Origin: Rathayibacter_A sp036510655
GTDB taxonomy: Bacteria; Actinomycetota; Actinomycetes; Actinomycetales; Microbacteriaceae
Length of the DNA: 52,867 nt
Assembly: GCA_036510655.1 (NCBI GenBank)
Contig: DATCDQ010000067.1
Coordinates: 1-52,867 of the forward strand
Reading direction: 5' to 3'
The notes below the pieces were generated by a model. The model made no database searches. It saw nothing but the letters and a program-made list of their open reading frames with translations, and was not told where the DNA came from. The stretch's first letter is position 1. Each line of letters begins with the position of its first letter. The position numbers were made by a program, and so were the translations under genes. This document shows positions 24,001-31,745 of this stretch, one piece after another.

Positions 24001-24514
24001 CCCGCTTGCCAACGACTCCGCCCTGCGACTGGCACTCGGCGACGCGCTGGCGGCCACTGAGGACGAAGCAGCGGCGCGGGGTCAATGGCAGCGTGCCGCG
24101 ACTTTCGCCGGTGACTTCCGCGCGATGGCTGTGCAACCGTTCAGCGATATGACCTACTACTCTGTCTGCGCCTGGCGACGCCTGGGTGACGCGTCGCGCG
24201 CTGCCGAGCTCGCCGCTGGCCTCGAGGCCTATCTGGGCGCATTGCGCAAGAAAGTCCCAGAGATCGACTATTTCGCCACGTCATTGCCCGACCTGCTGCT
24301 CTTCAGGGATGATCTGTCGGCGCGCCGCGACCGATTGGTGTCGCTGCTGTCGGCGCAGCTTTCGATACTCCGCGACGACGAGGAAACTGCGCGGTCTCTG
24401 CTGAACGCCCTGTTGGACGCCGACCCGGGCCACCCGGTAGCGCTTGATCTGGTGCGTACGCTCGACGCTCGGCAGCTCCGCAACGGAAAGGACCTGGACC
24501 ATGTCGGCAAATGA
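21074..24514 (+). CDS. DUF5107-domain / TPR protein (long paralogue), first gene of a galactoside operon
   Basis: A 1146-residue protein of unknown biochemical function. Residues about 30-400 are the DUF5107-type domain: 'FLPELGGRI' (90-98), 'AGGVEFNWPQHHRP' (from 130), 'FLWWANVAA', 'KKQWTWG' and 'YVELMAG', in the same order as in the protein at 3183. A poly-alanine run near 474-485 links it to a long helical part (about 490-1130) with TPR-like units such as 'GPYYLLGLTLERLGRIEEAQ'. No signal peptide or membrane helix is present, so it is cytoplasmic. It overlaps the next gene, a cellulase-like protein, by 14 bases and is co-expressed with a sugar importer and GH36. A carbohydrate-active or glycan-handling scaffold role is inferred from fold hints and context only. 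Confidence 0.82.
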   Translation: MLRTESTAALPEAPAEQAGLPVAAWESAVTIETYLPEAPQRYPAYLDSRVYQGSSGRVYPLPFHDRISAQKQPHNWQAVHLENEFVRLMFLPELGGRIHFGIDKTNGYDFFYHNDVIKPALVGLAGPWVAGGVEFNWPQHHRPATFLPTSTTIEREADGAVTAWFSDHDPFARMKGMHGVRLRPGSSVIELRVRLYNRGEQTETFLWWANVAARAGADYQSFFPTDVTFVADHAKRAISAFPAADRPYYGIDYPARRGLDTQPGSDRVVPGDRIDWYRNIPVPTSYMCLGSNDDFFGGYDHGERAGFVHVADHSIATGKKQWTWGNAEFGRAWDRNLSDSRTPYVELMAGVYTDNQPDFSFLVPGETKAFSQYWYPIRDIGTAQQANLEAAVHLERISADRVAVGVSASRAFTDAQLRLVDRAGSIVWSAKADLSPAQPFTANVPVRAVRIEQLQLVVLHGGTEIISWRMDEAAAAAAAAAAAVDIDIEQANQPPEPKDVETVEQLFLTGLHLRQYRHATRSPEPYWQEALLRDPLHSASHTAVAELRYRAGEFTAAEKHLRAALRRLTELNENPSDSGPYYLLGLTLERLGRIEEAQAAFAKAAWNRAWRAPSEFRLARIQARRNDSAASLARTDAVLSLEPGHLQARALRAILLRRLGRSKEAARQLEDTLALDPLDAWNRHLAGLGSPTDPQLCIDVALDYAAVGEPTAALEVLTAGHETEEHLTLGQSAARPLIAYYAAELLNETGDTAGMVAQLELAASIDDSWCFPGRLDDAELLRRRVQIAPLDARAQLLLGHWLYAHGRRADAIEHWSAAAAVSRDAVAERNLGLAAFNVSSDASAARRHYEAALVIAPDDPQLLFEHDQLLSRLAVPTAIRLARLERSRAAIDRRDDLTITYASLLIDVGRVQDAADVMSERPLQPCEGGEGQALAVWDRLSLILASQALQRGEAEDAAQTLRGAINPPESLGEARYPLANDSALRLALGDALAATEDEAAARGQWQRAATFAGDFRAMAVQPFSDMTYYSVCAWRRLGDASRAAELAAGLEAYLGALRKKVPEIDYFATSLPDLLLFRDDLSARRDRLVSLLSAQLSILRDDEETARSLLNALLDADPGHPVALDLVRTLDARQLRNGKDLDHVGK
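22490..22522. repeat. GCGGCTGCGGCC repeat coding a poly-Ala linker
   Basis: Nearly three 12-bp units alternating GCGGCT and GCGGCC. They encode a run of about twelve alanines between the DUF5107 domain and the TPR region. Confidence 0.85.
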
Positions 24515-25838
24515 GCTCGAAGAAGACAGCCCGTTGACAATCACCCTCTGGGACTTCTCCTGGTATGTGCGCACAGGGCCGGGAGAGCCGTTCGAAGATC
24601 TTGATCGAGCGTTCACGGAGGCGGCGAGACGCGGCTATAACACGGTTCGAATCTGCGCAATGCCGTTCCTGGTGTTTGGTTCCGGGCTCGACACATCCCG
24701 GCTCGAACTCGGCCCGCTGGGCGGAGGGTACGGGCAGCGCGTGCGTTGGTATGACGTGGCCGGGACAACCGTGATCGATGCGCGGGCGTCGCTGCTCGCG
24801 TTGTTGCAAGCGGCAAAGGGTCACGATTTCCGTGTCATTGTTTCCTCTTGGGAATATCAGCAGAGTCCTGCGTTCGCCACGAGCAGCTCCTGGTCGGACG
24901 CTCTGATGGCTGTCGATCCGGAGATGCGTGCAGAGCGGCTCGCCGACAGTCTCGCGGATCTTGTGGACTTTGCCCGAACAAACGCGGTCGCTGACACCAT
25001 CGCGTTCGTCGAACTGCACAATGAGGTTCAGATCGGACATCTGACTGACGGGCTGGGAGTCGGCCTTTCGCTCGATGAGCGGGTTGTCGCTCTGAAGCCC
25101 CGGCTGAATCGCGGCATCGCGCGGTTCAAACAGCGGCACGCGGATGTTCCCGTTACGGTCAACTACTCGGGCGTGCCCATCGGCCAGTTCCGTGGCGTTC
25201 CGGACGATATCGATGTCTTCGTGGTGCACCCGTACGTATACGGAGTTCTCGACGCCTTTACGGATCGCTTCGGCTTGCGCCGGCCGGTTGACGGCTTCGA
25301 CCAGGACGCGGCCGCGGAGGCGTTTCTCCTTCCGGACGCACCGCTCGCCGCGGACTGGCTGCCCAGCCAGATCGAGCCGTGGAAGGCGATTGCCACCATC
25401 ATCCAGCCAGCCGAGGTCTACGCGCACGACTGGGGCGATGCGAACAAGATCGACCGCTGGCTCTACGACCACTACGGCGAGTACCGCATCGCCATGGCGC
25501 AGAAGCTCACCATGTGGCTGGAAGCAGCCGCCGATTTTGCCGCTCAGCGCAACATCCCCGTGGTTTTCGGGGAAGGCTGGGTCGGCTATACACCGCTCGA
25601 GGGCAACTTCGAGGAAGGCCCGGTCGGCGCGGAGTTCTGTCGTCTCGCCGCTCGCGAAGCCGCCCGAGTTGGCGCGTGGGGGTCAATCGTCTGCTCGAAC
25701 GCCGCACCCCAGCACCCCATGTGGAGGGACGTTGCGCTGCAACTCGAGTGCAACGCGATCTTCACGGAGAGTTACACCGCAACACACACAGCAACACCGA
25801 GATCGGCACCAGTGCAGGTGTCGGAGAGGACATCATGA
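24501..25838 (+). CDS. Cellulase-like (GH-A clan type) glycoside hydrolase, cytoplasmic
   Basis: A 445-residue TIM-barrel protein resembling the 'cellulase-like' family. It opens 'ITLWDFSWYVRTGPGEPF' and has 'AFVELHNEVQIG', where Glu175 after Asn would be the acid/base. 'PVVFGEGWVGY' follows, where Glu358 would be the nucleophile; this N-E plus late E pair is the pattern of GH-A clan retaining enzymes. No signal peptide is present, so the substrate must be an imported oligosaccharide. It starts at ATG 24501 with GGAAAGGA 8 bases upstream, inside the end of the DUF5107 gene, and overlaps the binding-protein gene by 4 bases. The substrate is unknown; the operon's alpha-galactosidase suggests a galactose-containing oligosaccharide. 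Confidence 0.8.
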   Translation: MSANELEEDSPLTITLWDFSWYVRTGPGEPFEDLDRAFTEAARRGYNTVRICAMPFLVFGSGLDTSRLELGPLGGGYGQRVRWYDVAGTTVIDARASLLALLQAAKGHDFRVIVSSWEYQQSPAFATSSSWSDALMAVDPEMRAERLADSLADLVDFARTNAVADTIAFVELHNEVQIGHLTDGLGVGLSLDERVVALKPRLNRGIARFKQRHADVPVTVNYSGVPIGQFRGVPDDIDVFVVHPYVYGVLDAFTDRFGLRRPVDGFDQDAAAEAFLLPDAPLAADWLPSQIEPWKAIATIIQPAEVYAHDWGDANKIDRWLYDHYGEYRIAMAQKLTMWLEAAADFAAQRNIPVVFGEGWVGYTPLEGNFEEGPVGAEFCRLAAREAARVGAWGSIVCSNAAPQHPMWRDVALQLECNAIFTESYTATHTATPRSAPVQVSERTS

Positions 25839-27118
25839 ACGATCGCATCACCCTGAGCAGGCGAGGCTTCCTCGCCGGAACAACCGTCATCGGCGGCGCG
25901 GCTTTATTGAGCGCCTGTGTCGGCACGGGAGGAGCTGCCGGCGGCGGCGGCGCGAGTGGCGCACTGACGTTGCAGTCGTCGCTGTCGGACCCAGCGCCGA
26001 AGGCCGCACTCGCGTCAGTCGTCAAGAGTTACAAGGGAAAGGTCACGCTTAACACCGTCGCCATCGAGCAATTTCGCGCACAACTGTCGACCTACCTGAC
26101 AAGCAGTGCCCCGCCGGATGTCCTCACCTGGTACGCCGGATCCGTCGCCAACGATTACGCGAGTAAGGACCTCCTGCTTGACGTCTCCGATCTGTGGAAG
26201 AGTGGCGGAGCCTGTGCCAATTTCCCACCGGCACTCAAGGCGCTGAGTACCGCGGCCAGCGGGAAGCAGATCTTCGTGCCGACGAACTACTACTGGTGGG
26301 GCATCTTCCACAAGAAGTCCGCATTCGCCGAGTGGGGCATCACGCAGCCGAAGACCTGGGACGAGTTCCTGGCGGTGTGCGACAAACTGAAGTCGAAGGG
26401 TATCTCCCCTTTGACCATGGGCACAGGCTCGACCCCATGGGTGGCATCCGGGTGGTTCGATTACCTTGATCTTCGCGTCAATGGGGCGACGTTCCACAGG
26501 GAGCTGCTGGCCGGAAAACACTCGTTCGACAGCACCGAGGTGCGTAACGTCATGAAACACTACGCCGAGATCTTGCCGTTTATCGACCCGAATGCGCCAT
26601 CGTATTCATGGCAGGAAGCTGTGACTCCCCTGGTGCAGAACAAGAGCGCGATGTACCTGATCGGGGCTTTCGTTACGCAGTCAGTGCCGACAGAGCAGGT
26701 TGACGACATCGACTTCTTCAGCGTGCCGACAATCGACTCAAGCATTCCGTCGGCTGAGGAAGCCCCCACTGACGGTTACTTCGCCAGTGCCAAGACCGGT
26801 AACAAGAAGGGCACGCTCGATTTGCTCGCGTATCTGGCCGCGCCGAAGACGCAACAGGACTTCATCGCCACGTCGAAGTCGTCGAACCTTCCGACCTCGC
26901 CGGACGTCAACACCAGCGGTTTCTCACCACTCGTGCAGAAGGGCGTGAAACTGCTGGCAGAGACCAAGGAGATCACACAGTTCTTCAACCGAGACTCGTC
27001 CGACGCACTGCAGACGACAGCCGACACCGCTCTGACGAAGTTCATGGCGCAGCCGGGTGACGTTTCCAGCATCCTGAAGGATTGGCAGACGGCGGCCGAA
27101 AAGGTCTGGAAGGCCTGA
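25835..27118 (+). CDS. ABC importer sugar-binding lipoprotein
   Basis: Solute-binding protein of 427 residues with a twin-arginine signal ('SRRGFLAGTTVIGG', R9-R10) and lipobox 'LSAC' (Cys28), thus an exported lipoprotein. The mature part follows the family-1 sugar-binding plan; 'GITQPKTWDEFLAVCDKLKS' and 'NYYWWGIFHKKSAF' are characteristic. It starts at ATG 25835 (ATGA overlap), with GGAGAGGA upstream. It captures the oligosaccharide degraded by the flanking glycosidases. It differs clearly from the NgcE-like protein at 8427, so the ligand is probably not an amino sugar. Confidence 0.92.
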   Translation: MNDRITLSRRGFLAGTTVIGGAALLSACVGTGGAAGGGGASGALTLQSSLSDPAPKAALASVVKSYKGKVTLNTVAIEQFRAQLSTYLTSSAPPDVLTWYAGSVANDYASKDLLLDVSDLWKSGGACANFPPALKALSTAASGKQIFVPTNYYWWGIFHKKSAFAEWGITQPKTWDEFLAVCDKLKSKGISPLTMGTGSTPWVASGWFDYLDLRVNGATFHRELLAGKHSFDSTEVRNVMKHYAEILPFIDPNAPSYSWQEAVTPLVQNKSAMYLIGAFVTQSVPTEQVDDIDFFSVPTIDSSIPSAEEAPTDGYFASAKTGNKKGTLDLLAYLAAPKTQQDFIATSKSSNLPTSPDVNTSGFSPLVQKGVKLLAETKEITQFFNRDSSDALQTTADTALTKFMAQPGDVSSILKDWQTAAEKVWKA

Positions 27119-28056
27119 TGACGCAGACTGCGCTGTTGGCGGCGCGGTCGCAGCGCGCGCCAGGTGCGAAGCGACCCAAGGGTCGATCGCGCCTGGCGCG
27201 CGTGCCGAGGATCATCTGGGTGTTTCTGCTTCTGCCGCTCGCCGCCGAGTTGGCCCTTGTGTTCTGGCCGGCCCTCAACAGTTTTTCACTGTCGATGACG
27301 ACGTGGAACGGCGTCGGCCCCGCCGTGAACGTCGGCTTCAAGAACTATCAGGATCTGCTGACCGATCCGATCTATCAGACCGCTTTGATCAACAACGTGA
27401 TCTGGGTTGTCGGCTTCGGTGGAGCCTCCGTCATTATTGGACTCGCATTGGCCGTGGCTCTCAACCGTCCGCGTCGCGGCATCGGCATCTACCGCAGTGT
27501 CATCTATTTGCCAATGGTTCTGTCCCTCGCCGTGACTGGGATCTTCTGGCGGGTCCTCTACCAACCGGATGGAACGCTGAATCTCCGGCTCGAAGCGATC
27601 GGACTCGGATTCCTCAAGCACCAGTGGCTGGCTGACCCGAACACTGCCTTATATGCCGTGCTTATCGCCGCGGTCTGGCGGCAGGTCGGCTACATCATGG
27701 TCCTGTACCTTGCCGGCCTCAAGGGTGTCGACCCGGCGCTCGAAGAGGCAGCCTCCGTCGACGGCGCGACCGCGTGGCAACGATTCTGGCGCATCGTGAT
27801 GCCTCAGCTCTCCGGCGTCAACAGCATCGTGTTCGCGGTGACCGTGATCGACTCGCTGCGCACCTTCGACATCGTCTGGGCGATGACGCGCGGCGGGCCG
27901 TACAACAGCACGCAGTTACTCAGCACCTACATGTTCCAGGAGAGTTTCACCGTGTTGAACCTCGGCTACGGTTCGGCGATCGCCGTGACCATCTTCCTCC
28001 TGGCCATCGTGTTCATCATCACCTATCTGGTGCGCGCCACCCGCGAGGAATCATGA
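27118..28056 (+). CDS. ABC sugar importer permease (MalF type)
   Basis: A 312-residue permease starting at ATG 27118, sharing one base with the binding-protein stop (TGATG). Six membrane segments begin with 'IIWVFLLLPLAAELALVFW'. The EAA loop is 'ALEEAASVDGATAWQRFWRI'. The N-terminal 35 residues are basic and cytoplasmic. It forms the channel with the following permease; no ATPase gene is present, pointing to a shared MsiK-like subunit. Confidence 0.92.
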   Translation: MTQTALLAARSQRAPGAKRPKGRSRLARVPRIIWVFLLLPLAAELALVFWPALNSFSLSMTTWNGVGPAVNVGFKNYQDLLTDPIYQTALINNVIWVVGFGGASVIIGLALAVALNRPRRGIGIYRSVIYLPMVLSLAVTGIFWRVLYQPDGTLNLRLEAIGLGFLKHQWLADPNTALYAVLIAAVWRQVGYIMVLYLAGLKGVDPALEEAASVDGATAWQRFWRIVMPQLSGVNSIVFAVTVIDSLRTFDIVWAMTRGGPYNSTQLLSTYMFQESFTVLNLGYGSAIAVTIFLLAIVFIITYLVRATREES

Positions 28057-28946
28057 CCGTCAGCAACACCATTGCGGCGATTGCCGCCGACGTGCGACCA
28101 CCTGCCGTGCGCAAACGGGTGAGCCGTCGCGCGCGCAGTGCAGCCTGGTTCCACGGGTTGATGATCCCGTTGTCACTGCTGTGGATCACTCCGCTTGCCT
28201 TCATTCTGTTCGTCGCGTTTCGGTCGTTCGACGATATCTCCGCCAACGGGCTTGGAGCATTTCCGACGTCGTTCTCACTAGATGGCTTCATCACCGTATT
28301 CACGCAAGGCGGGGTCGGCCAGTCATTGGTGAACAGCGTGATCGTCACGGTGTCCACCGTTCTCACCTCACTGTTGCTCGCGTCGCTTGCCGCATTTGCG
28401 CTCAGCCGGTACCGGATTCCATTTCGCCGAGGAATCCTGCTTCTGATGCTGGCGGGCAACCTGCTCCCTCCGCAGATCCTTCTGATTCCCGTGTCCCGAA
28501 TCTGCGAGGCACTCGGTATCTATGACACCTTGTTCGCGCTGATCGTCGTGCAGGTGGCCTTTGGCCTGGGGTTCTACACGTTCGTGTTGCACGGTTTCAT
28601 GCGTGCGATCCCTGGTGAGGTCTTCGAAGCGGCCGTGGTCGATGGGGCGGGTGACCTGCGCATTTACGCACGCATTATCATGCCATTGTGTCGCCCCGCG
28701 TTGGCGGCGCTCGGTGCGCTGGCGACGACCTGGGTGTTCAACGACCTGATCTGGGCGATGACGGTGCTGCGCACCGAGACCAAGTTTCCCATCACAGCTG
28801 CACTGCTCAACCTGCAAGGTGGATTCGTCAGCCAATGGAACGTTGTCGCGGCCGGGGCCGTCATCGCAGCGATTCCCACGGCCATCGTGTTCTTCGCGTT
28901 CCAGAAGCATTTCGTTTCCGGCCTCATGGTGGGGTCGAGCAAATGA
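28053..28946 (+). CDS. ABC sugar importer permease (MalG type)
   Basis: A 297-residue permease starting at ATG 28053 in an ATGA overlap. It has six membrane segments, the first being 'LMIPLSLLWITPLAFILFVA'. The EAA loop is 'EVFEAAVVDGAGDLRIYARI', and the protein ends 'FQKHFVSGLMVGSSK', typical of MalG-like subunits. Its stop overlaps the alpha-galactosidase start (ATGA), so importer and glycosidase are translated together. Confidence 0.92.
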   Translation: MTVSNTIAAIAADVRPPAVRKRVSRRARSAAWFHGLMIPLSLLWITPLAFILFVAFRSFDDISANGLGAFPTSFSLDGFITVFTQGGVGQSLVNSVIVTVSTVLTSLLLASLAAFALSRYRIPFRRGILLLMLAGNLLPPQILLIPVSRICEALGIYDTLFALIVVQVAFGLGFYTFVLHGFMRAIPGEVFEAAVVDGAGDLRIYARIIMPLCRPALAALGALATTWVFNDLIWAMTVLRTETKFPITAALLNLQGGFVSQWNVVAAGAVIAAIPTAIVFFAFQKHFVSGLMVGSSK

Positions 28947-31075
28947 TTCGCCAATGGACGCTGCCCACCGCACACAGTGAATACGTCGTGAGCTTGCTCC
29001 CTGACGGCACGGGACTGGTGCTCGATCACTGGGGTGCCCCAGTGATCGGTGGTGTCGAACCGTGGTCCGAACCGGAGCGAGTCTTGAGTTTCGTGACTCC
29101 CGCGGATGTCGCGCCACTCGAGTATGCTTCCGCCGGCCACCGACACACTGCGTTCAGTGAACTGCTGGTAGACCGCGGCGACTCGAGAACCGGGGCACGC
29201 TTCACGTGTGCCGATCCGGAGGCCGCCGGGGCCGTCTCGTTCGTGATCGACGGTGAGGATAGCATCCTGATCGTACGGTTCGTCGATGAATCCGGCGAGC
29301 TGACGTTGACGACGCGCACATCCACGTCCGTCGCGCACGATGTCGTGCGTCGATCCGCGACCATTGAGAACCGTTCCGCATCGCGCACGATCACGCTGCC
29401 ACGCGTGTTCAGCGGCGGCTGGGCCCTGCCGGTCGGGCAGCGAGCGCGCATTGACTATCTGGCAGGATCGTGGGCCAACGAGTTCCACCGCGAACACGTC
29501 GAACTGCACTGGGGTACCTTCAGCATCGGAAGCCGGCAGGGTGTCACCTCGCTGGCGTTCAGCCCGGTCGTGACGGTGTCGGCTCTCGACGACGACTCGC
29601 ACGCCATTGCAGAGCTGGGCGCCTACGGTATCGCACTGGAGTGGAGCGGATGCTGGCGCCTGCAGGCAGAGTCGGTCGCGGTCGGTGAGCGGCTGCGTGT
29701 TTCCTGCGGTGTCGACGACGATACGACGACGGTGACGTTGTTGCCCGGGGAATCGTTCAGCGCCCCGGACACGGTAGGGCTCTGGAGTCCAGCAGGACCG
29801 GGGGGAGTCAGCGTCGGCTGGCACAAATACCAGCGCGATTATCTCGCTCGGGACCTCGGCGAACACCATCGCCCGGTCGTCTACAACTCGTGGTATGCGA
29901 CGGAGTTCGACGTCAACGTCGAGCAGCAGCTCGAGCTTGCTCGATACGCAGCCGAGCTCGGTGCCGAGGTATTCGTGGTCGACGACGGATGGTTCGTCGG
30001 TCGTGTCAGTGATAAGGCAGGACTCGGCGACTGGACGCCCGATCCGGCGAAATTTCCAGACGGACTCGCTGCGCTGGCCCAATCGGTGCTCGACCTGAAA
30101 ATGCGGTTCGGTATCTGGGTCGAGCCGGAAGGCGTGAGTGAAGACAGCGACCTCTACCGGCGCCATCCGGAGTGGGTTTATCAGGCTGCCGGGCGCCCGC
30201 TTGTGACCGTGCGAAATCAGTTGGTGCTCGATCTGGGCCGTGACGACGTCGTGGCCTGGGTCGAGGACTTGCTGCGCCGATTGCTGAATTCCACACCGAT
30301 CAGCTACCTGAAGTGGGACATGAATCGATCGGTCAGCGACGGCGGCCGTGCCGGTGATCCGCATGGGCGTGAATGGTCGGTACAGCACACCCGCGGCTAT
30401 TACCGAGTCTTGGAGATGCTTCGGCGCGAGTTCCCCGGCGTCACAGTGGAAGCGTGTTCCAGCGGCGGTGGACGCATCGACAATGCTGTGCTCGCCCGAT
30501 CAGACGTGGTCTGGACCAGCGATGAGACTGGCCCGGTCGACCGGCTTGGCATCCAGCATGGCTTCTTGAGTGCGTATCCGGCGCACGTCATGAGCTCGTG
30601 GGTGTCCGACGAGCGCGGTCACCACGACCGGCGCGACGTGTCGTTCGAGTTCCGGTTCACGGTGGCGATGGCCGGCGTGCTCGGCATCGGCAGCGATGTG
30701 ACCGCGTGGACTCCGGACCAGTGCGTCCGCGCCGGCGAGCTGATTGCTCGCTACAAGCAGATTCGCGAGATCGTCCACCGCGGCGACGTGACCGTCCACG
30801 GTCGACCGGAGTTGCCGCTGTATGCGCTCGAGTATTCGCAGACCAACGAGCACACGCAAAGTGTGTGCGTGATCGTTTACGACCGCGACCGGGATCGCAG
30901 ACGCGACACTGAGGCGCCCCGCATCCGGCTGTCGTCGTTGGTCGCGGACGCTCGCTATCGCATCGAAGGCAGTGATGCCATCGTCACCGGCGCACAGGCC
31001 GCAGTGCTCGGGGTCGACGTGCCGTTCGCACTGGCGGCGGATACGGACATCCTCGTCTTCCACCGACTCGGGTAA
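28943..31075 (+). CDS. Alpha-galactosidase, GH36
   Basis: A 710-residue enzyme of the GH36 type, the usual length, releasing terminal alpha-galactose from oligosaccharides such as raffinose or melibiose inside the cell (no signal peptide). An N-terminal beta-sandwich is followed by the barrel: 'VVYNSWYATEFDVN', 'VFVVDDGWFVGR', 'SYLKWDMNRSVSD' with predicted nucleophile Asp459, and 'WTSDETGPVDRLG' with predicted acid/base Asp527. The start is ATG 28943, overlapping the permease stop. It is the last gene of the operon begun by the DUF5107 gene. The galactose produced could enter the galKT pathway at 38368-40667. Confidence 0.95.
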   Translation: MIRQWTLPTAHSEYVVSLLPDGTGLVLDHWGAPVIGGVEPWSEPERVLSFVTPADVAPLEYASAGHRHTAFSELLVDRGDSRTGARFTCADPEAAGAVSFVIDGEDSILIVRFVDESGELTLTTRTSTSVAHDVVRRSATIENRSASRTITLPRVFSGGWALPVGQRARIDYLAGSWANEFHREHVELHWGTFSIGSRQGVTSLAFSPVVTVSALDDDSHAIAELGAYGIALEWSGCWRLQAESVAVGERLRVSCGVDDDTTTVTLLPGESFSAPDTVGLWSPAGPGGVSVGWHKYQRDYLARDLGEHHRPVVYNSWYATEFDVNVEQQLELARYAAELGAEVFVVDDGWFVGRVSDKAGLGDWTPDPAKFPDGLAALAQSVLDLKMRFGIWVEPEGVSEDSDLYRRHPEWVYQAAGRPLVTVRNQLVLDLGRDDVVAWVEDLLRRLLNSTPISYLKWDMNRSVSDGGRAGDPHGREWSVQHTRGYYRVLEMLRREFPGVTVEACSSGGGRIDNAVLARSDVVWTSDETGPVDRLGIQHGFLSAYPAHVMSSWVSDERGHHDRRDVSFEFRFTVAMAGVLGIGSDVTAWTPDQCVRAGELIARYKQIREIVHRGDVTVHGRPELPLYALEYSQTNEHTQSVCVIVYDRDRDRRRDTEAPRIRLSSLVADARYRIEGSDAIVTGAQAAVLGVDVPFALAADTDILVFHRLG

Positions 31076-31087
31076 GCGCGCCGCCCG

Positions 31088-31618
31088 CTACGCAGAACGG
31101 TGCAGCCGCGCGTGCTCCAGATAGACCTGCGCATTGTGGCGGATGCCCGCAACCTCGTCTTCGCTCAACTCGCGACGTATTTTGCCGGGCACACCTGCGA
31201 CGAGAGAGCGCGGCGGAATCACCGCGCCCTCTGTGACGAGTGCGCCGGCGGCGATCAGGGATTCGCGGCCGACGACAGCGCCGTTCATGACCGTGGCGTG
31301 CATGCCGATCAGCACATCGTCCTCGATCGTGCATCCGTGCAGCACGGCATTGTGACCGACCGAGACACCGCGCCCGACGGTGAGCGGCGCGCCGGTGTCG
31401 ACGTGGCATGAGACGTTGTCTTGCAGGTTCGACCCCTCACCGATCACGATCGGCTCGTTGTCTGCACGGAGAACGGCGTTATACCAGACACTTGCCCGGT
31501 CGCCGAGTGTGACCGTGCCGACGATCACGGAGCCGGGTGCTGCCCACGCAGTCTCGGCCACCTGTGGAGCAACATGATTCGGGAGGGTGATCACGCGGGC
31601 GTCCGGATGTGCTGCCAT
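31088..31618 (-). CDS. Gamma-class carbonic anhydrase-like protein (left-handed beta-helix)
   Basis: A 176-residue trimeric hexapeptide-repeat protein. The repeats run through 'GSVIVGTVTLGDRASVWYNA' and onward. The three zinc-ligand histidines fall at His72 ('NVSCHVDTG'), His89 and His94 ('VGHNAVLHGCT'), the full gamma-carbonic-anhydrase set. A C-terminal helix carries 'RRELSEDEVAGIRHNAQVY'. It may hydrate CO2 or be one of the many non-carbonic-anhydrase relatives. Start ATG 31618 has TAGGCT 7 bases upstream on the minus strand, so it is probably near-leaderless; the longer frame to 32038 is not credible. The gene is convergent with GH36. A 3' fragment of a relative is at 17285. Confidence 0.9.
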   Translation of the reverse strand: MAAHPDARVITLPNHVAPQVAETAWAAPGSVIVGTVTLGDRASVWYNAVLRADNEPIVIGEGSNLQDNVSCHVDTGAPLTVGRGVSVGHNAVLHGCTIEDDVLIGMHATVMNGAVVGRESLIAAGALVTEGAVIPPRSLVAGVPGKIRRELSEDEVAGIRHNAQVYLEHARLHRSA

Positions 31619-31745
31619 GATCGTCAGCCTACTCGGCGGTGACGCGCGGCAAACCTGTGTGGATTCGCACAGAGTGGAACGCGCTCGTTCCGCCTCCACG
31701 CGTGATGATGGGTGAGCGGGTGCATCGTCTGGAGGTAGACCTACG

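Noticed and set aside
28664..30388. 574-codon leftward open frame
   Set aside because: Antisense to the permease and GH36 genes, low-complexity composition, no motifs.
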